Positions 1 through 9,318 are shown, numbered from the stretch's first letter. The stretch: DNA of 64,000 nt from UBA1127 sp034422455 (GCA_034422455.1 DAOUJQ010000023.1:124001-188000), one strand, 5' to 3'. The notes: generated by a model from the letters alone, not told the origin. Translations and numbers: made by a program.

Positions 1-26
1 TCGCCGACGGTCTGCTCGTTCTCCAT
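1..26 (-). CDS. N-terminus of next gene after dnaG, possibly sigma factor rpoD (partial)
   Basis: On the minus strand an ATG at 26-24 opens a frame reading MENEQTVG before the window ends. It is preceded by AGGAGA at a normal ribosome-binding distance. It lies 22 bp downstream of the dnaG stop on the same strand. In many bacteria the gene after dnaG is rpoD, the primary sigma factor, so that is the best guess. Eight residues cannot confirm it. Confidence 0.4.
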
Positions 27-48
27 GCTCTTCTCCTGGCGAGTTCGC

Positions 49-1872
49 CTAGATGTCTCTTCGCGGTCTGGCGGCGTCCAACTCCCGCCGCCGGGTATTG
101 TGCTCGTGCAGCTGCTCTTCCTCGTCCGCGGTGTCCCGACCCTCTTCCATCGCTTTAGCTAAAGACGCGCCCAACAGGATGTTCTGTTCCCGGAGAAAAC
201 GCTTTTCCAACTCGCGAATGCTCTGGGAAAGGGAATCGGAGCGTTGCTTGTGGTCAAGGAAGTCTATGTCGGGGCGTTCGAGGGTGAGGAGGCCGTCCAC
301 GTGCTCCTGCAACAGGACGTCCAAGTCTACTTTCATCTCTTCTATTGTAGAACATTCGGCCCACTTCTGGAAGACCTCGCGGTTCTCGCTCCTGTGGAAG
401 AACTCGGGCCGCAGCGGGCCGGCCGAGCCGCGCAGGTCCGGGTGCCGCATGAGCAGCGTCAGCGGGAACGTCTCGACGGGGTCACCCTTCGCGAAGGCGG
501 CCACCGGCGCCTCGACGTCCGGCTGCCGCGCCGGCGTGTCCGCGCGGCGTCCGGGCGACTGCGGCGGCCCGTCGAGCAGCGCGCGCCGTTGACGCTGCAG
601 CACCTGCTCCAGTGTCTGACGAGAGACGCCCACCAGACCTTCCAGCTTCTCCAGGTAGCGGTCCTGCTCCGTCTCGTCCTGCACGGAGAGGATCCAGCCG
701 CCCAGCTCCTCGGTGAGCGCGCGCCTGCCGTCGTTCGTTTCCAGGTCGAACTTGGACGCCAGCACCCGGAAGCCGAAGTCGACGCGCGGCTCGGCGGCCT
801 CCAGCGCCTCCGGCCACCGGTCAGGGGCCTCGCGGATGAGCTCGTCTGGGTCCTTGCCCTCCGGCAGCAGCGCGATGCGGACGCCGGGTACCTTGTCCCA
901 GGAGGTCTTGAGGCTCCGCATCGTCGCGTCCTGCCCCGCAGCGTCGGGGTCGAGGGCGAGGGTGAAGCGCAGGGGCTGTGCGCGCCGGTCGCGCTCGGGG
1001 CGCCCGTCGAGGCCCGTCAGTGCCGCCACCTGCCGCGCCGTGAGCGCCGTGCCCATGGAGGCTACGACGTTGTCGTAGCCGTGCTGGTGCGCCATCAGCG
1101 CGTCCATGTAGCCCTCGACGATGACCCCCTCGCCGCGCAGCTGGATGCTCTCCTTCGCGGCGTCGAGGCCCCAGAGGAGGTCCGACTTGTTGAAGACGGG
1201 CGTCTGCGGTGTGTTCAGGTACTTGGGCACGCTGCCGTCCAGCTCCCGCCCGCCGAACCCTACGACCTTCCCCTCGCTGTTCTTGATGGGGAACATGAGC
1301 CGGCCCTGGAAGAGGTCGCGGGAGCCGCCCTGCTGCGGCCGGGTGACGAGGCCTGCCCGCTGGAGTTGCTCCTCGGTGAACCCCTGCCCCATGAGGTGGG
1401 TCTTGAGCTCCTCACGGCCGTCGGGAGCGAGGCCCAGCCCGAAGGCCGCCGCCGTCTCCGGCGTGACGCCCCGCTCCTGCAGGTACCCCAGCGCGTCCTC
1501 ACCCTCCGGCGACTGCAGCCGGCGCTGGAAGAAGCGCATCGCCTCCTCGTTGGCGCGGAGGAGCGGGTCCATCTGCGCCTGCTGCCTCGGCGTCGGCAAC
1601 GGCACGCCGACGCGGGCCGCCAGGGTGCGCAGCGCCTCGCTGAAGGGCTGGTTCTCCATCTTCATCACGAAGCGGATGGCGTCGCCGCCCTCGGAGCACG
1701 CGCCGAAGCAGTGCCACGAGCCGCGCTCCGGGTCGACGACGAAGGACGGCGTCCGCTCCGTGTGGAACGGGCACCGCGCCTTGAAAACGCGGCCGGCCTG
1801 CTGCAGCGCGACGTAGCCCGACACCACGTCCACGATGTTCAGGCGGGCCTTGACGTCGTCCAGAAAGCTCAT
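49..1872 (-). CDS. dnaG: DNA primase DnaG
   Basis: 607 residues, the usual size for DnaG, which makes RNA primers for lagging-strand synthesis at the replication fork together with the DnaB helicase. The N-terminus carries the CHC2-type zinc finger, with CPFH at residues 34-37 and CFGAC at 55-59. The second pair is spaced C-x3-C instead of the common C-x2-C. The central TOPRIM core is visible as VEGYMD followed by LALDPDAAG, giving the catalytic Glu and Asp residues. The C-terminal third is the less conserved helicase-binding region. The chosen ATG starts MSFLDDVKARLNIVDVV, the classic DnaG N-terminus; the frame stays open upstream, but that extension has no family resemblance. The likely rpoD start lies just downstream. 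Confidence 0.95.
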   Translation of the reverse strand: MSFLDDVKARLNIVDVVSGYVALQQAGRVFKARCPFHTERTPSFVVDPERGSWHCFGACSEGGDAIRFVMKMENQPFSEALRTLAARVGVPLPTPRQQAQMDPLLRANEEAMRFFQRRLQSPEGEDALGYLQERGVTPETAAAFGLGLAPDGREELKTHLMGQGFTEEQLQRAGLVTRPQQGGSRDLFQGRLMFPIKNSEGKVVGFGGRELDGSVPKYLNTPQTPVFNKSDLLWGLDAAKESIQLRGEGVIVEGYMDALMAHQHGYDNVVASMGTALTARQVAALTGLDGRPERDRRAQPLRFTLALDPDAAGQDATMRSLKTSWDKVPGVRIALLPEGKDPDELIREAPDRWPEALEAAEPRVDFGFRVLASKFDLETNDGRRALTEELGGWILSVQDETEQDRYLEKLEGLVGVSRQTLEQVLQRQRRALLDGPPQSPGRRADTPARQPDVEAPVAAFAKGDPVETFPLTLLMRHPDLRGSAGPLRPEFFHRSENREVFQKWAECSTIEEMKVDLDVLLQEHVDGLLTLERPDIDFLDHKQRSDSLSQSIRELEKRFLREQNILLGASLAKAMEEGRDTADEEEQLHEHNTRRRELDAARPRRDI

Positions 1873-1916
1873 AGGCGCCTCAACCGGAGGTGGGGTGTGG
1901 AAATCAGAGCACCATT

Positions 1917-2861
1917 CTACGCTTCTGCGTGGGGGATTCCAGCGGTTTTCGCGCCGTCTCGCAGCGCTTCCAGCGCGGCCCGCAGGTCCGGCGGCAGCGG
2001 CGCGGTCACCGTCACCGTCTCGCCCAACGCAGGCAGCCGGAACGTCAGCGACGCCGCATGCAGGAAATGCCGCGTCAGGGTCGACGGTCTGCGCGGGCCG
2101 TAGAGGGCGTCGCCGACAAGCGGGCAGCCGATGTGCGCCATGTGGACGCGGATCTGGTGCGTGCGCCCGGTCACCGGCCTCGTCTCCACCAGCGCGGTGT
2201 CCGGCAGCCGCTCCAGCACGTCGTAGTGCGTCACGGCGTCGCGCCCGCCGGTGACGACGGCCATGCGCTTTCGGTCCGCCGGGTGCCGCGCGATGGGCGC
2301 GTCGACCGTGCCCGTCACGGGTCGAGGGCAGTCCCACACCATCGCGAGGTAGCGCTTCTGGACGCGCCGTTGCTGGAGCTGTCCCGCCAGCGAGTGGTGG
2401 GCGGCGTCGTGCTTCGCCACCAGCATGAGGCCGGAGGTGTCCTTGTCCAGCCGGTGCACGATGCCGGGCCGCTGCGCCCCGCCGATGCCGGACAGGTTGG
2501 GCCGGAGCGCCAGCAGCGCGTTCACCAGCGTGTGCGAGGGATGCCCCGGCGCGGGGTGCACCGTCAGGCCCGGCGGCTTGTCTACCACGAGCAGGTCGTC
2601 GTCCTCGTAGACGATGGGGACGGGTATGTCCTCCGGCGCCAGGTCCAGCGGCGCGGGCGGCGGGATGGTCAGCTCGATGCGGTCGCCCTGCCGCACGGGC
2701 TGCGACGGCCTGCTCGCCTCGCCGTTCACGGCGACCATGCCCTGCTGGACGAGACGTGCCAGCCGGGAGCGCGTCAGGTCGGGGCAGCGCTCGGCCAGGT
2801 ACCGGTCCAGTCGAGCGCCGGACTCGTCGGCGATGAAGCTGCGCGACTCAGGGCTGGCCAT
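1917..2861 (-). CDS. RluA-family 23S rRNA pseudouridine synthase (RluD-like)
   Basis: 314 residues. It isomerises uridine to pseudouridine in structured RNA, most likely 23S rRNA. An N-terminal S4 RNA-binding domain (about residues 15-65, ARLDRYLAERCPDLTRSRL) precedes the catalytic domain. The active-site motif is HRLDKDTSGLMLVAK, whose Asp is the nucleophile. TGRTHQIRVH and a C-terminal FRLPALGE segment are also typical. The ATG at 2861 follows a GAGGGG-type site and overlaps the end of lspA by 14 bp, so translation is probably coupled. An lspA-rluD order is very common in bacteria. The exact rRNA target cannot be read from sequence. Confidence 0.92.
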   Translation of the reverse strand: MASPESRSFIADESGARLDRYLAERCPDLTRSRLARLVQQGMVAVNGEASRPSQPVRQGDRIELTIPPPAPLDLAPEDIPVPIVYEDDDLLVVDKPPGLTVHPAPGHPSHTLVNALLALRPNLSGIGGAQRPGIVHRLDKDTSGLMLVAKHDAAHHSLAGQLQQRRVQKRYLAMVWDCPRPVTGTVDAPIARHPADRKRMAVVTGGRDAVTHYDVLERLPDTALVETRPVTGRTHQIRVHMAHIGCPLVGDALYGPRRPSTLTRHFLHAASLTFRLPALGETVTVTAPLPPDLRAALEALRDGAKTAGIPHAEA

Positions 2862-3447
2862 CGGGAGTCCCCTCGCGAGGGGAGAGCGGCGCGGGATCGG
2901 CATCGCCAGCGTCCCCCGCCGGCACCTCCGGTGCGGGCGCGGCCGCCGCGGCCTCCCGTCTCTTCACCAGGAACTGGGGGAAGAGGTAGACGACGCCCAG
3001 AATGACCACGCCGGTCACGATGGAGGAGTCCGCCAGGTTGAAGACCGGCCATGCGCCAACGTCGAGGAAATCGGTCACCTTGCCCAGCGCAACCCGGTCG
3101 ATGAGGTTGCCGACGGCCCCGCCCAGGAGTAGGCCGAGCGCCAGCCGCACGCGCCAGTCGCCGCCCGCGTTCGCGTGGTAGAAGTAGAGGAGCACGGCGA
3201 TGCCCACGAGCGACGCGCCCGTCATCACGATGACCTGGTTGGGGAAGAGGCCGAAGATGGCCCCGCTGTTGGTGACGTGGGTCAGGCGGAGGAACCCCTC
3301 CTCCGGGATGGACTCGCCGACGCGCAGCCCGCCGCGGACGAGCGCCTTGGTGAGCTGGTCGACGGCCAGGGTCAGCGCAAACACCGCCAGCACCAGGAGG
3401 TCCTGGTAGATGCGGGGCCGTTGCGCCTGGGGCGGGTTCTGCGACAC
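2848..3447 (-). CDS. lspA: Lipoprotein signal peptidase (signal peptidase II)
   Basis: 199 residues; an integral membrane aspartic peptidase that removes signal peptides from diacylated prolipoproteins. Four hydrophobic segments are visible. The two catalytic Asp motifs are present: NLIDR after the third helix, and FNLADSSI before the fourth. THVTNSGAIFGLF is the usual conserved loop. The start is GTG at 3447 with AGGA seven bases upstream. A C-terminal Ala/Pro-rich tail of about 40 residues is longer than in most homologues and overlaps the next gene. Several lipoproteins encoded in this window (5.6, 17.5, 32.4, 37.3 and 38.5 kb) would be its substrates. Confidence 0.94.
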   Translation of the reverse strand: MSQNPPQAQRPRIYQDLLVLAVFALTLAVDQLTKALVRGGLRVGESIPEEGFLRLTHVTNSGAIFGLFPNQVIVMTGASLVGIAVLLYFYHANAGGDWRVRLALGLLLGGAVGNLIDRVALGKVTDFLDVGAWPVFNLADSSIVTGVVILGVVYLFPQFLVKRREAAAAAPAPEVPAGDAGDADPAPLSPREGTPDGQP

Positions 3448-3519
3448 GGAGCTTCCTATGACCTGGTTGCATTCAGGATAGCATAGGGCAGTGGCGACGG
3501 GCGTGGGGCGCGCAGGCGC

Positions 3520-4665
3520 CTACGCCACCAGCGGGTCCGGGTGCTTGATGAGGACCTTGGCGACCTCCGGCCGGATGAGCCCGCCCTCGGGGACCGTGCC
3601 GCTGGTCATCAGGTTCCGCAGCAGCGTGCCGCTGAACTGCTCCTGGTGCTCCGGCCCGTGAGGGCAGGTCTTCTCGTTCACAACGCTGCCGCACTTGTGG
3701 CACATGAAGAAGGACGTGAAGAACATCGGCGTGATGCCCAGGCCGGGGAAGTCGTCGAAGATCTCCTGCGCCGCGTAGGGCGTGTAGTAGCTGCCGACGC
3801 CCGCGTGGTCGCGCCCGACGATGAAGTGGGTGCAGCCGAAGTTCTTGCGGACGATGGCGTGGAAGATGGCCTCCTTGGGTCCCGCGTAGCGCATCTCCGT
3901 CCGCAGCACGGCCATGACCGCCCGTTCCGGCCGGTAGTAGTGCTCCATCAGCGCCTCGTACGTGGCGAGAATGGCGTCGTCCGTGAAGTCGCCCGACTTC
4001 TTGCGGCCGATGACCGGGTTGATGAAGAGCCCGTCCACAAAGCTGAGCGCCGACTTCTGTACGTACTCGTGGCCCAGGTGCGGCACGTTGCGCGTCTGGA
4101 AGCCGACCACCGTGCGCCACCCCTTGGCCTCGAACAGCACCCGCGTCTCGATGGGGTCGAGCGTGTACGCCGGGAACGCCGCCTCCGGCTCCGCGACGAG
4201 GTCGATGGCGCCGCCCAGCAGCGTGTCGTGGCGCTCCAGCAGGCCCGCGACGCCGGGGTGCTCCGTGTCCGTCGTGCCGAAGACGTGCTGCGCATAGCGC
4301 TCCTTGTCGTAGCCGTAGCGGTCCGTGACCTGCATGACGGCCACCGTCCGGCCGTTGGGCGCGGCGAGGGCCGCACGGTCTCCGAGGCCCTTGGCCTCCT
4401 CCGGGTCGACGTCCAGCACGATGGGAATGGTCCACGGCGTGCCGTCCGCAAGGCGGTCCGAGGAGAGGACGCTGTCCAGGTCGTGCCGGCCAAGGAAGCC
4501 TTCCAGCGGGCTGTAGGCGCCCGTTGCGATGTTGACGATGTCCGAAACCACGTCCGCCGACACAGTGAGGGTGGGCAGGCTTGCGGCCTCTTCCACCGCT
4601 TTCTGCTGCGCGTCGCCGGTGAGGACCCGGCGGACGAGGCGGCCTCCGTGTGGTGCAGGCAACAT
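3520..4665 (-). CDS. sat: Sulfate adenylyltransferase (ATP sulfurylase)
   Basis: 381 residues, the homomeric Sat/Met3 type rather than CysDN. It activates sulfate with ATP to adenosine 5'-phosphosulfate (APS). The nucleotide-binding signatures are visible as QTRNVPHLGHE (a variant of the usual QTRNPVHRAHE that keeps the HxxH) and VGRDHAGVG. A zinc-site-like CHKCGS...TCPHG lies near the C-terminus. The ATG sits just behind GGAG, and only three bases separate it from the cysC stop, so the two form one operon. No APS or PAPS reductase is in the window, so assimilation and sulfation both remain possible roles. Confidence 0.93.
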   Translation of the reverse strand: MLPAPHGGRLVRRVLTGDAQQKAVEEAASLPTLTVSADVVSDIVNIATGAYSPLEGFLGRHDLDSVLSSDRLADGTPWTIPIVLDVDPEEAKGLGDRAALAAPNGRTVAVMQVTDRYGYDKERYAQHVFGTTDTEHPGVAGLLERHDTLLGGAIDLVAEPEAAFPAYTLDPIETRVLFEAKGWRTVVGFQTRNVPHLGHEYVQKSALSFVDGLFINPVIGRKKSGDFTDDAILATYEALMEHYYRPERAVMAVLRTEMRYAGPKEAIFHAIVRKNFGCTHFIVGRDHAGVGSYYTPYAAQEIFDDFPGLGITPMFFTSFFMCHKCGSVVNEKTCPHGPEHQEQFSGTLLRNLMTSGTVPEGGLIRPEVAKVLIKHPDPLVA

Positions 4666-4668
4666 GGC

Positions 4669-5277
<609 letters not shown>

Positions 5278-5605
5278 AGGCACACTCCTTCTGCAATTGG
5301 GGCGCATCATGGGCTGGTGGAATGCCGCGAGGGAACCGTGGGCCTGCGGTGCGCATGAATGCTTAGCGGGTACACATGGCGCCCCCATTATGGGACACAT
5401 TCCCGGCTTACGCAAACCCGTGTACCGAGACCTTTGCGCAAGTGCATATCCTCCCTTTGGGAGGGATGTTGGGCGTGTTGGAGGCCCGGGGTCTCCGGGC
5501 CTCCGCCGGATTGAGGACTGTCGGCGCCTGCCGTATGCTGAAGGAGGAACGGACCGGGCGCGGTCTGCCCGGAGGTCCTCGCCCGGTGGAAGGTGAGCAA
5601 GCCTC
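5278..5605. other. Intergenic region between divergent cysC and lipoprotein gene
   Basis: 328 bp with no convincing gene. It must hold the promoters of cysC (leftward) and of the lipoprotein gene (rightward). For cysC a weak match (TTTGCG, 18 bases, CATAAT on the minus strand, near 5390-5420) can be seen. The strongest structure is a hairpin at 5480-5504. I recognise no riboswitch. Confidence 0.5.
5480..5504. other. Perfect 10-bp stem-loop in leader region
   Basis: GGAGGCCCGG and CCGGGCCTCC form a perfect 10-bp stem with a 5-base loop. No T-run follows on either strand, so it is not a clear intrinsic terminator. It could be a leader structure for the gene at 5606. Confidence 0.4.
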
Positions 5606-7114
5606 ATGCTCCTGGATACGGTTCGCGTCGGACTGGCGTCGGTCGCGGCCGCGACGCTCTTGGCGGCGGGCTGCGTCGCCCCGCCGACGCCGACGCCCGT
5701 TCCCGTCCCCTCGCCGGACCCCACGGCGACTGCAAGACCCGCCCCAACTCCGGCGGCAACCCTTCCCGCATCGCCAACGCCGCCGTCCTCGCCGGCTCCT
5801 GACCCAACGGCCGCGTCGACGCCCACGCCAACAGCTATGCCGATACCAAAACCCACGGCCACGCCAACAGCTACGGCCACGCCGACGCCCATGCCAAAAC
5901 CAACCGCCACGCCAACGCCAACCCTCACTCCTGAGCAAGCCGCCCATGCCGCGCTGTCCCAGTTGCTCCCGTGGTACAGCGATCCGCCTTACCCGGGCGC
6001 CGTGATACCGATCCTCGAAGTTTGGCTCAGAGACCCTGATCTGGGACGTGATCTGGCGCAGGCCCTTTGGGTCACCGACGGCATCAATCGACTGGAGGAT
6101 GATGCGATCTATGGGCTGGGCCTCGTTTACGACCATGATCCTGCCCTGGCGCGCCGGTTGCTTGCGTACGCGTCTGAGGAACCGGTGCAGTCCAGAAACA
6201 CCATGTTCCTGGGCAGTCTGAACGGAATGATCAGGGGCGACAGGGATAAGTTTGAGCAACTCATCGCCCGGCCCTGGTTTGCGGACGGACTCGACGCGGA
6301 GGAGCGCGCCTTCATCACGGCCGTCAGCAAGGTCACGGGTTTAGACGCGCTGTACGAGGGCCTGCTCACCTCGCCGCGCATCACGCGGTCTGAGACCATT
6401 TCGCTGCCCCTGGCCGGCGAGGTCAATCTCTGGGTGTTTTACACCGATTCGCCACCGCCGAATGAGAACATTCTGGCGACGATAGAGAGGGGCGTACGGG
6501 GCGCCGAGGGGATCATAGGAGCGCCGTTCCCACTGACGGACCTCATTGTCCTGTCAGCCAATGTCGAGGAGTACGACATCGGGTACGGTGGTGTGAATTG
6601 GGTTGATTCCCTGGTCCTGCTTAGAGAAAAGGGTCTGTCTCTAGGTGAGAGCATCCTCTACCATGAGATCGCTCACTTCTATCTGACCGCCGAAATCGGG
6701 CCCTTCTGGCTTTATGAGGGCGGGGCCAATTTCGTCGCCGAGTACATCAAAGCGCAGCATGAACGAAATGGTGAGCTACGGTTGAACGAGCACGCTCTGC
6801 AATACTGCCGGGATCAGGAAGTGCCCAATCTCCACGCGCTGAACGACCCCAACCACCCGCATCCCGTGGGCCAACAAACTTGCGGCTATTCGCTCGGCCT
6901 GTACTTCCTGACCAGTCTGTTCAACACCATCGGGGAAGCTGCCTTCTCATCGGCAATCCGGGAACTGTATGAGTTGTACCTGGACTATGAGTACTACGCA
7001 ACTGATGAACAGGTCTACCGCATATTCCTGAAGCACACTCCGGCGGATCGGGAAGAGGCGTTCCTGAACGTGTACCGGCGGCTCCACGGCGGGCCTTTCC
7101 TCGACGAGAGTTGA
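5606..7114 (+). CDS. Lipoprotein with Pro/Thr-rich linker and HEXXH metallopeptidase-like domain
   Basis: 502 residues, family not recognised. A signal peptide ends in a lipobox (LAAGC), so the mature protein should be anchored to the outer face of the membrane. A linker of about 90 residues made of repeating Pro-Thr-Ala-Thr units follows. The rest is globular. It contains HEIAHFYL at residues 353-360 and WLYEGGANF, with Glu371 14 residues after the second His. This is the arrangement of gluzincin zinc peptidases, with His353, His357 and Glu371 as likely ligands and Glu354 as catalytic base. G+C falls noticeably after the linker. GGAAGGTGAG precedes the ATG. Peptidase activity is inferred from the motif alone; substrate unknown. 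Confidence 0.7.
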   Translation: MLLDTVRVGLASVAAATLLAAGCVAPPTPTPVPVPSPDPTATARPAPTPAATLPASPTPPSSPAPDPTAASTPTPTAMPIPKPTATPTATATPTPMPKPTATPTPTLTPEQAAHAALSQLLPWYSDPPYPGAVIPILEVWLRDPDLGRDLAQALWVTDGINRLEDDAIYGLGLVYDHDPALARRLLAYASEEPVQSRNTMFLGSLNGMIRGDRDKFEQLIARPWFADGLDAEERAFITAVSKVTGLDALYEGLLTSPRITRSETISLPLAGEVNLWVFYTDSPPPNENILATIERGVRGAEGIIGAPFPLTDLIVLSANVEEYDIGYGGVNWVDSLVLLREKGLSLGESILYHEIAHFYLTAEIGPFWLYEGGANFVAEYIKAQHERNGELRLNEHALQYCRDQEVPNLHALNDPNHPHPVGQQTCGYSLGLYFLTSLFNTIGEAAFSSAIRELYELYLDYEYYATDEQVYRIFLKHTPADREEAFLNVYRRLHGGPFLDES

Positions 7115-7273
7115 GGGCCGGGGGAGAGACCGCCGGTCCGCGCCGGGGCCCTCAGCGATTCCAGCAGCCGCATACAGGCCGCACCCTGCCACGACCGCCT
7201 TGCGCGGGCCGTCGCGCGGAAATCACACTTGCCGTCACACCCATTGGGAATTCTGTGATGGAGGTCGACTGCC

Positions 7274-8596
7274 GTGACACCTACTCTTCCCCAACAGTTG
7301 GAGCAACGAGACGCAGCCCGCATGCGGGCGTACCAGGAGAACCTCGCCTTCTACTCGGGCGCGCACTGGCCCGGGTCGCCCCGGCGCCGGGAGCGGCGGC
7401 TCACGTTCAACTACGTGCGCACGTTCGTGCACAAGCTCACCGCCGCGCTCATGGCCGGGCTGCACGTGGCCGTCGAGCCGGCGGACGACTCGGCCGAGGC
7501 CGAGGCACGCGCGGCAGTGGCCCGCCGGGTCCTGCTGACCGCGTCCGAGGCCAATGACCTCGAGGAACTGGACTTTGAGACGGAGCTGGACGCCGCCATC
7601 CTCGGCGACGGCTGCTACAAGGTCACTTGGGAATCGGACGGAGTCGCCGCCGCGCCCTGCGTCCGCGTGTCGGCGCCGGACGTGCAGGGCCTCCATGCCT
7701 GGTGGGTCGGCGATGACGTCACGCAGGTGTGGCGCGTCGCTAGCCGCTACAGGCTGACGGCCGAGGAGGCAGATCTGCTGTACGGGTTTACCCCCTCCGG
7801 AAGCGAGGCCGTGGTTGTCGAGGCATGGACGCGGGAGACGTTCAGCCTCTGGGCGGACAACGGCCTGCTTGACGAGCGGCCCAACCCCTACGGCTTCATC
7901 CCCTTCGTCGTGTTTCCCAACCTGCGGGAGCCCAAGCAGTTCTGGGGGTCGGCCGACGTGCCTGTCCTGATGGAGCCGCAACGGGAGATCAACCGGGCGT
8001 TTTCCCAGCTCTCCACCATCCTGGAGCTCTCCGGCAACCCCATCGCCGTGCTGGAGGGCGTCGAGGAGGCGCAGGACATCGCCGTGCAGCCGGGGGCCGT
8101 GTGGGAGGTCCCGGAGCGCGCCCGCGCCTACCTGCTTGACCTGCTGCAGGGCGGCGGCGTCCGCCTGCACACGGAGTACATCGAGCTGCTCTACCGCGTG
8201 CTGCACGACCTCTCCGAGACCCCGCGGACTGCCTTTGGCGACAGCGGCCGGGACCTGTCCGGCGTTGCACTCGAGATGGAGCTCTATCCGATGGTGCAAC
8301 GCGTGGCGCGCAAGCGCCTGCTCCGCAACTCCGTCTACCGGCAGCGTGCCGAGATGATGCTGCGAGTCCATCAACAGCGCACGGGGGAGACCTGCATGCC
8401 GGTGCGCCTGCGCACCACGTGGGGCACGGCGCTCCCGCAGGACAGGGACCGGCTGGTGCAGCAGGAAGAGCGCCTGGTCAACGCGGGACTGCAGAGCAGG
8501 CAGCGGGCGATGGCCAACCTGGGCGTTGCAGACCCCGAGGGCGAACTGACGCGCATTGGGGAGGAAGAGCGTTCACCGACGGGAACGAAGGAGTGA
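7274..8596 (+). CDS. Phage portal protein (SPP1 gp6-like), orphan
   Basis: 440 residues, close to full length for SPP1-type portals. These form the dodecameric ring at the capsid vertex through which DNA is packaged. Recognisable stretches include LTFNYVRTFVHKLTAALM near the N-terminus, the central PYGFIPFVVFPNL...FWGSADVPVLMEPQREINRAFSQLSTILELSGNP, and a C-terminal SGVALEMELYPMVQRVARKR. The start is GTG at 7274 with GGAGGT eight bases upstream. No terminase, capsid, protease or tail gene lies beside it; only a scaffold-like gene at 9319-9774, on the other strand. The reading frame is intact. It is either a prophage remnant or a domesticated packaging gene. Confidence 0.8.
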   Translation: MTPTLPQQLEQRDAARMRAYQENLAFYSGAHWPGSPRRRERRLTFNYVRTFVHKLTAALMAGLHVAVEPADDSAEAEARAAVARRVLLTASEANDLEELDFETELDAAILGDGCYKVTWESDGVAAAPCVRVSAPDVQGLHAWWVGDDVTQVWRVASRYRLTAEEADLLYGFTPSGSEAVVVEAWTRETFSLWADNGLLDERPNPYGFIPFVVFPNLREPKQFWGSADVPVLMEPQREINRAFSQLSTILELSGNPIAVLEGVEEAQDIAVQPGAVWEVPERARAYLLDLLQGGGVRLHTEYIELLYRVLHDLSETPRTAFGDSGRDLSGVALEMELYPMVQRVARKRLLRNSVYRQRAEMMLRVHQQRTGETCMPVRLRTTWGTALPQDRDRLVQQEERLVNAGLQSRQRAMANLGVADPEGELTRIGEEERSPTGTKE

Positions 8597-8601
8597 CGCC
8601 C

Positions 8602-8621
8602 GTGCCCTGGGTACAGGGCAC
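8602..8621 (+). terminator. Short hairpin just after the portal gene
   Basis: GTGCCCTG and CAGGGCAC form a perfect 8-bp stem with a 4-base loop, five bases after the portal stop codon. There is no T-run, so intrinsic termination is uncertain. Confidence 0.35.
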
Positions 8622-8678
8622 AGTCCCATCCGGCAAGAGCCCAAAGCCCGGAAGCAAAGGCGGCGGCGCCCGGTGCTC

Positions 8679-9023
8679 CTAGGTGGCGGCCGCTGCCCGC
8701 ATGGCCTCGATCAGCGCCTTGGGACGCCGGCCCCTGCGCTTGATGATGCCCGCAACCTGGAGCGCCCGCAGCCCGTCCTCGACGGACATCGCGGGGTGGG
8801 TCTCAATGTCGAAAACGTCCGTCCAGGGGTAGTTCGCCGCCAGCACGGGGCCGACGCTTTCGGCCTCGACAATGCTGATGACCTGGGGTGACCCTTGTAT
8901 CCAGTACTCGGCCACCAGCTCCAGCCCGTTGGGCACACGCCACCGGGCCCTGCGCTGAGAGGCCTGGTCAATCTGTTGACGGGTCAAGTGCGGCTTGAGT
9001 GTCATTAGATTGACAAATAACAT
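8679..9023 (-). CDS. Small DUF3303-like protein
   Basis: 114 residues. The first 80 (MLFVNLMTLKPHLTRQQIDQA, then NGLELVAEYWIQG and PQVISIVEAES) resemble the ferredoxin-like DUF3303/DUF3303-related fold, a small alpha-beta barrel-type family of unknown function. The C-terminus adds a basic stretch (IIKRRGRRPK). The start at 9023 is supported by AGGAGGAGG seven bases upstream, one of the strongest ribosome binding sites in the window. It lies between the two phage-type genes and faces the portal gene. The family call rests on memory of its sequence pattern, not on a search. Confidence 0.5.
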   Translation of the reverse strand: MLFVNLMTLKPHLTRQQIDQASQRRARWRVPNGLELVAEYWIQGSPQVISIVEAESVGPVLAANYPWTDVFDIETHPAMSVEDGLRALQVAGIIKRRGRRPKALIEAMRAAAAT

Positions 9024-9318
9024 GCGTCCTCCTCCTGCTCCCCACTCATCTATCCGCAATCAATTGAGAGATTTGATTGTGTGTCACGCCCACATACCCC
9101 ATATTGAGAAGGTAACAATACACCATTTTTGGCATAGAGTCGATACGTCGAATACGCCCCTCCGCGTAAGTGTCACTCCTATTTGCTGGATTGCATGGTG
9201 GGTAGGAGAGCGTGTAGGGCGCAGAACAAAGGAACTCCGGCAAGAGCCGCCGGAGTTCCTTTGTTCGAGTTGCGCAATTGAGACTCGCCTGTAGTTGAAA
9301 ACCGCGAATTCTGGCAAC
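9024..9318. other. AT-rich intergenic segment with long hairpin
   Basis: About 295 bp, clearly richer in A+T than its surroundings and with no convincing gene. It separates two minus-strand genes that sit next to the phage-type genes. The outstanding feature is the hairpin at 9224-9266. The composition change suggests foreign DNA or a recombination scar. Confidence 0.5.
9224..9266. terminator. 18-bp perfect inverted repeat, probable bidirectional terminator
   Basis: The arms 9224-9241 and 9249-9266 (left arm GAACAAAGGAACTCCGGC) pair perfectly over 18 bp with a 7-base loop. The outer part of each arm is A/T-rich (AACAAA / TTTGTT), so each strand ends in a short T-rich tail. It lies downstream of the scaffold-like gene on the minus strand and would end that transcript. 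A perfect stem this long is unusual for a simple terminator. Confidence 0.6.

Noticed and set aside
5380..5605. A small gene in the cysC-lipoprotein intergenic region
   Set aside because: The frames there have no ribosome binding site and no protein-like composition, and they overlap the promoters needed by both flanking genes.
7184..7193. A fourth CCCTGCCACG leader before the portal gene
   Set aside because: The ten-base match is there, but no ATG lies 51-52 bases downstream and no palindromic module follows, so it is probably chance or only a fragment.
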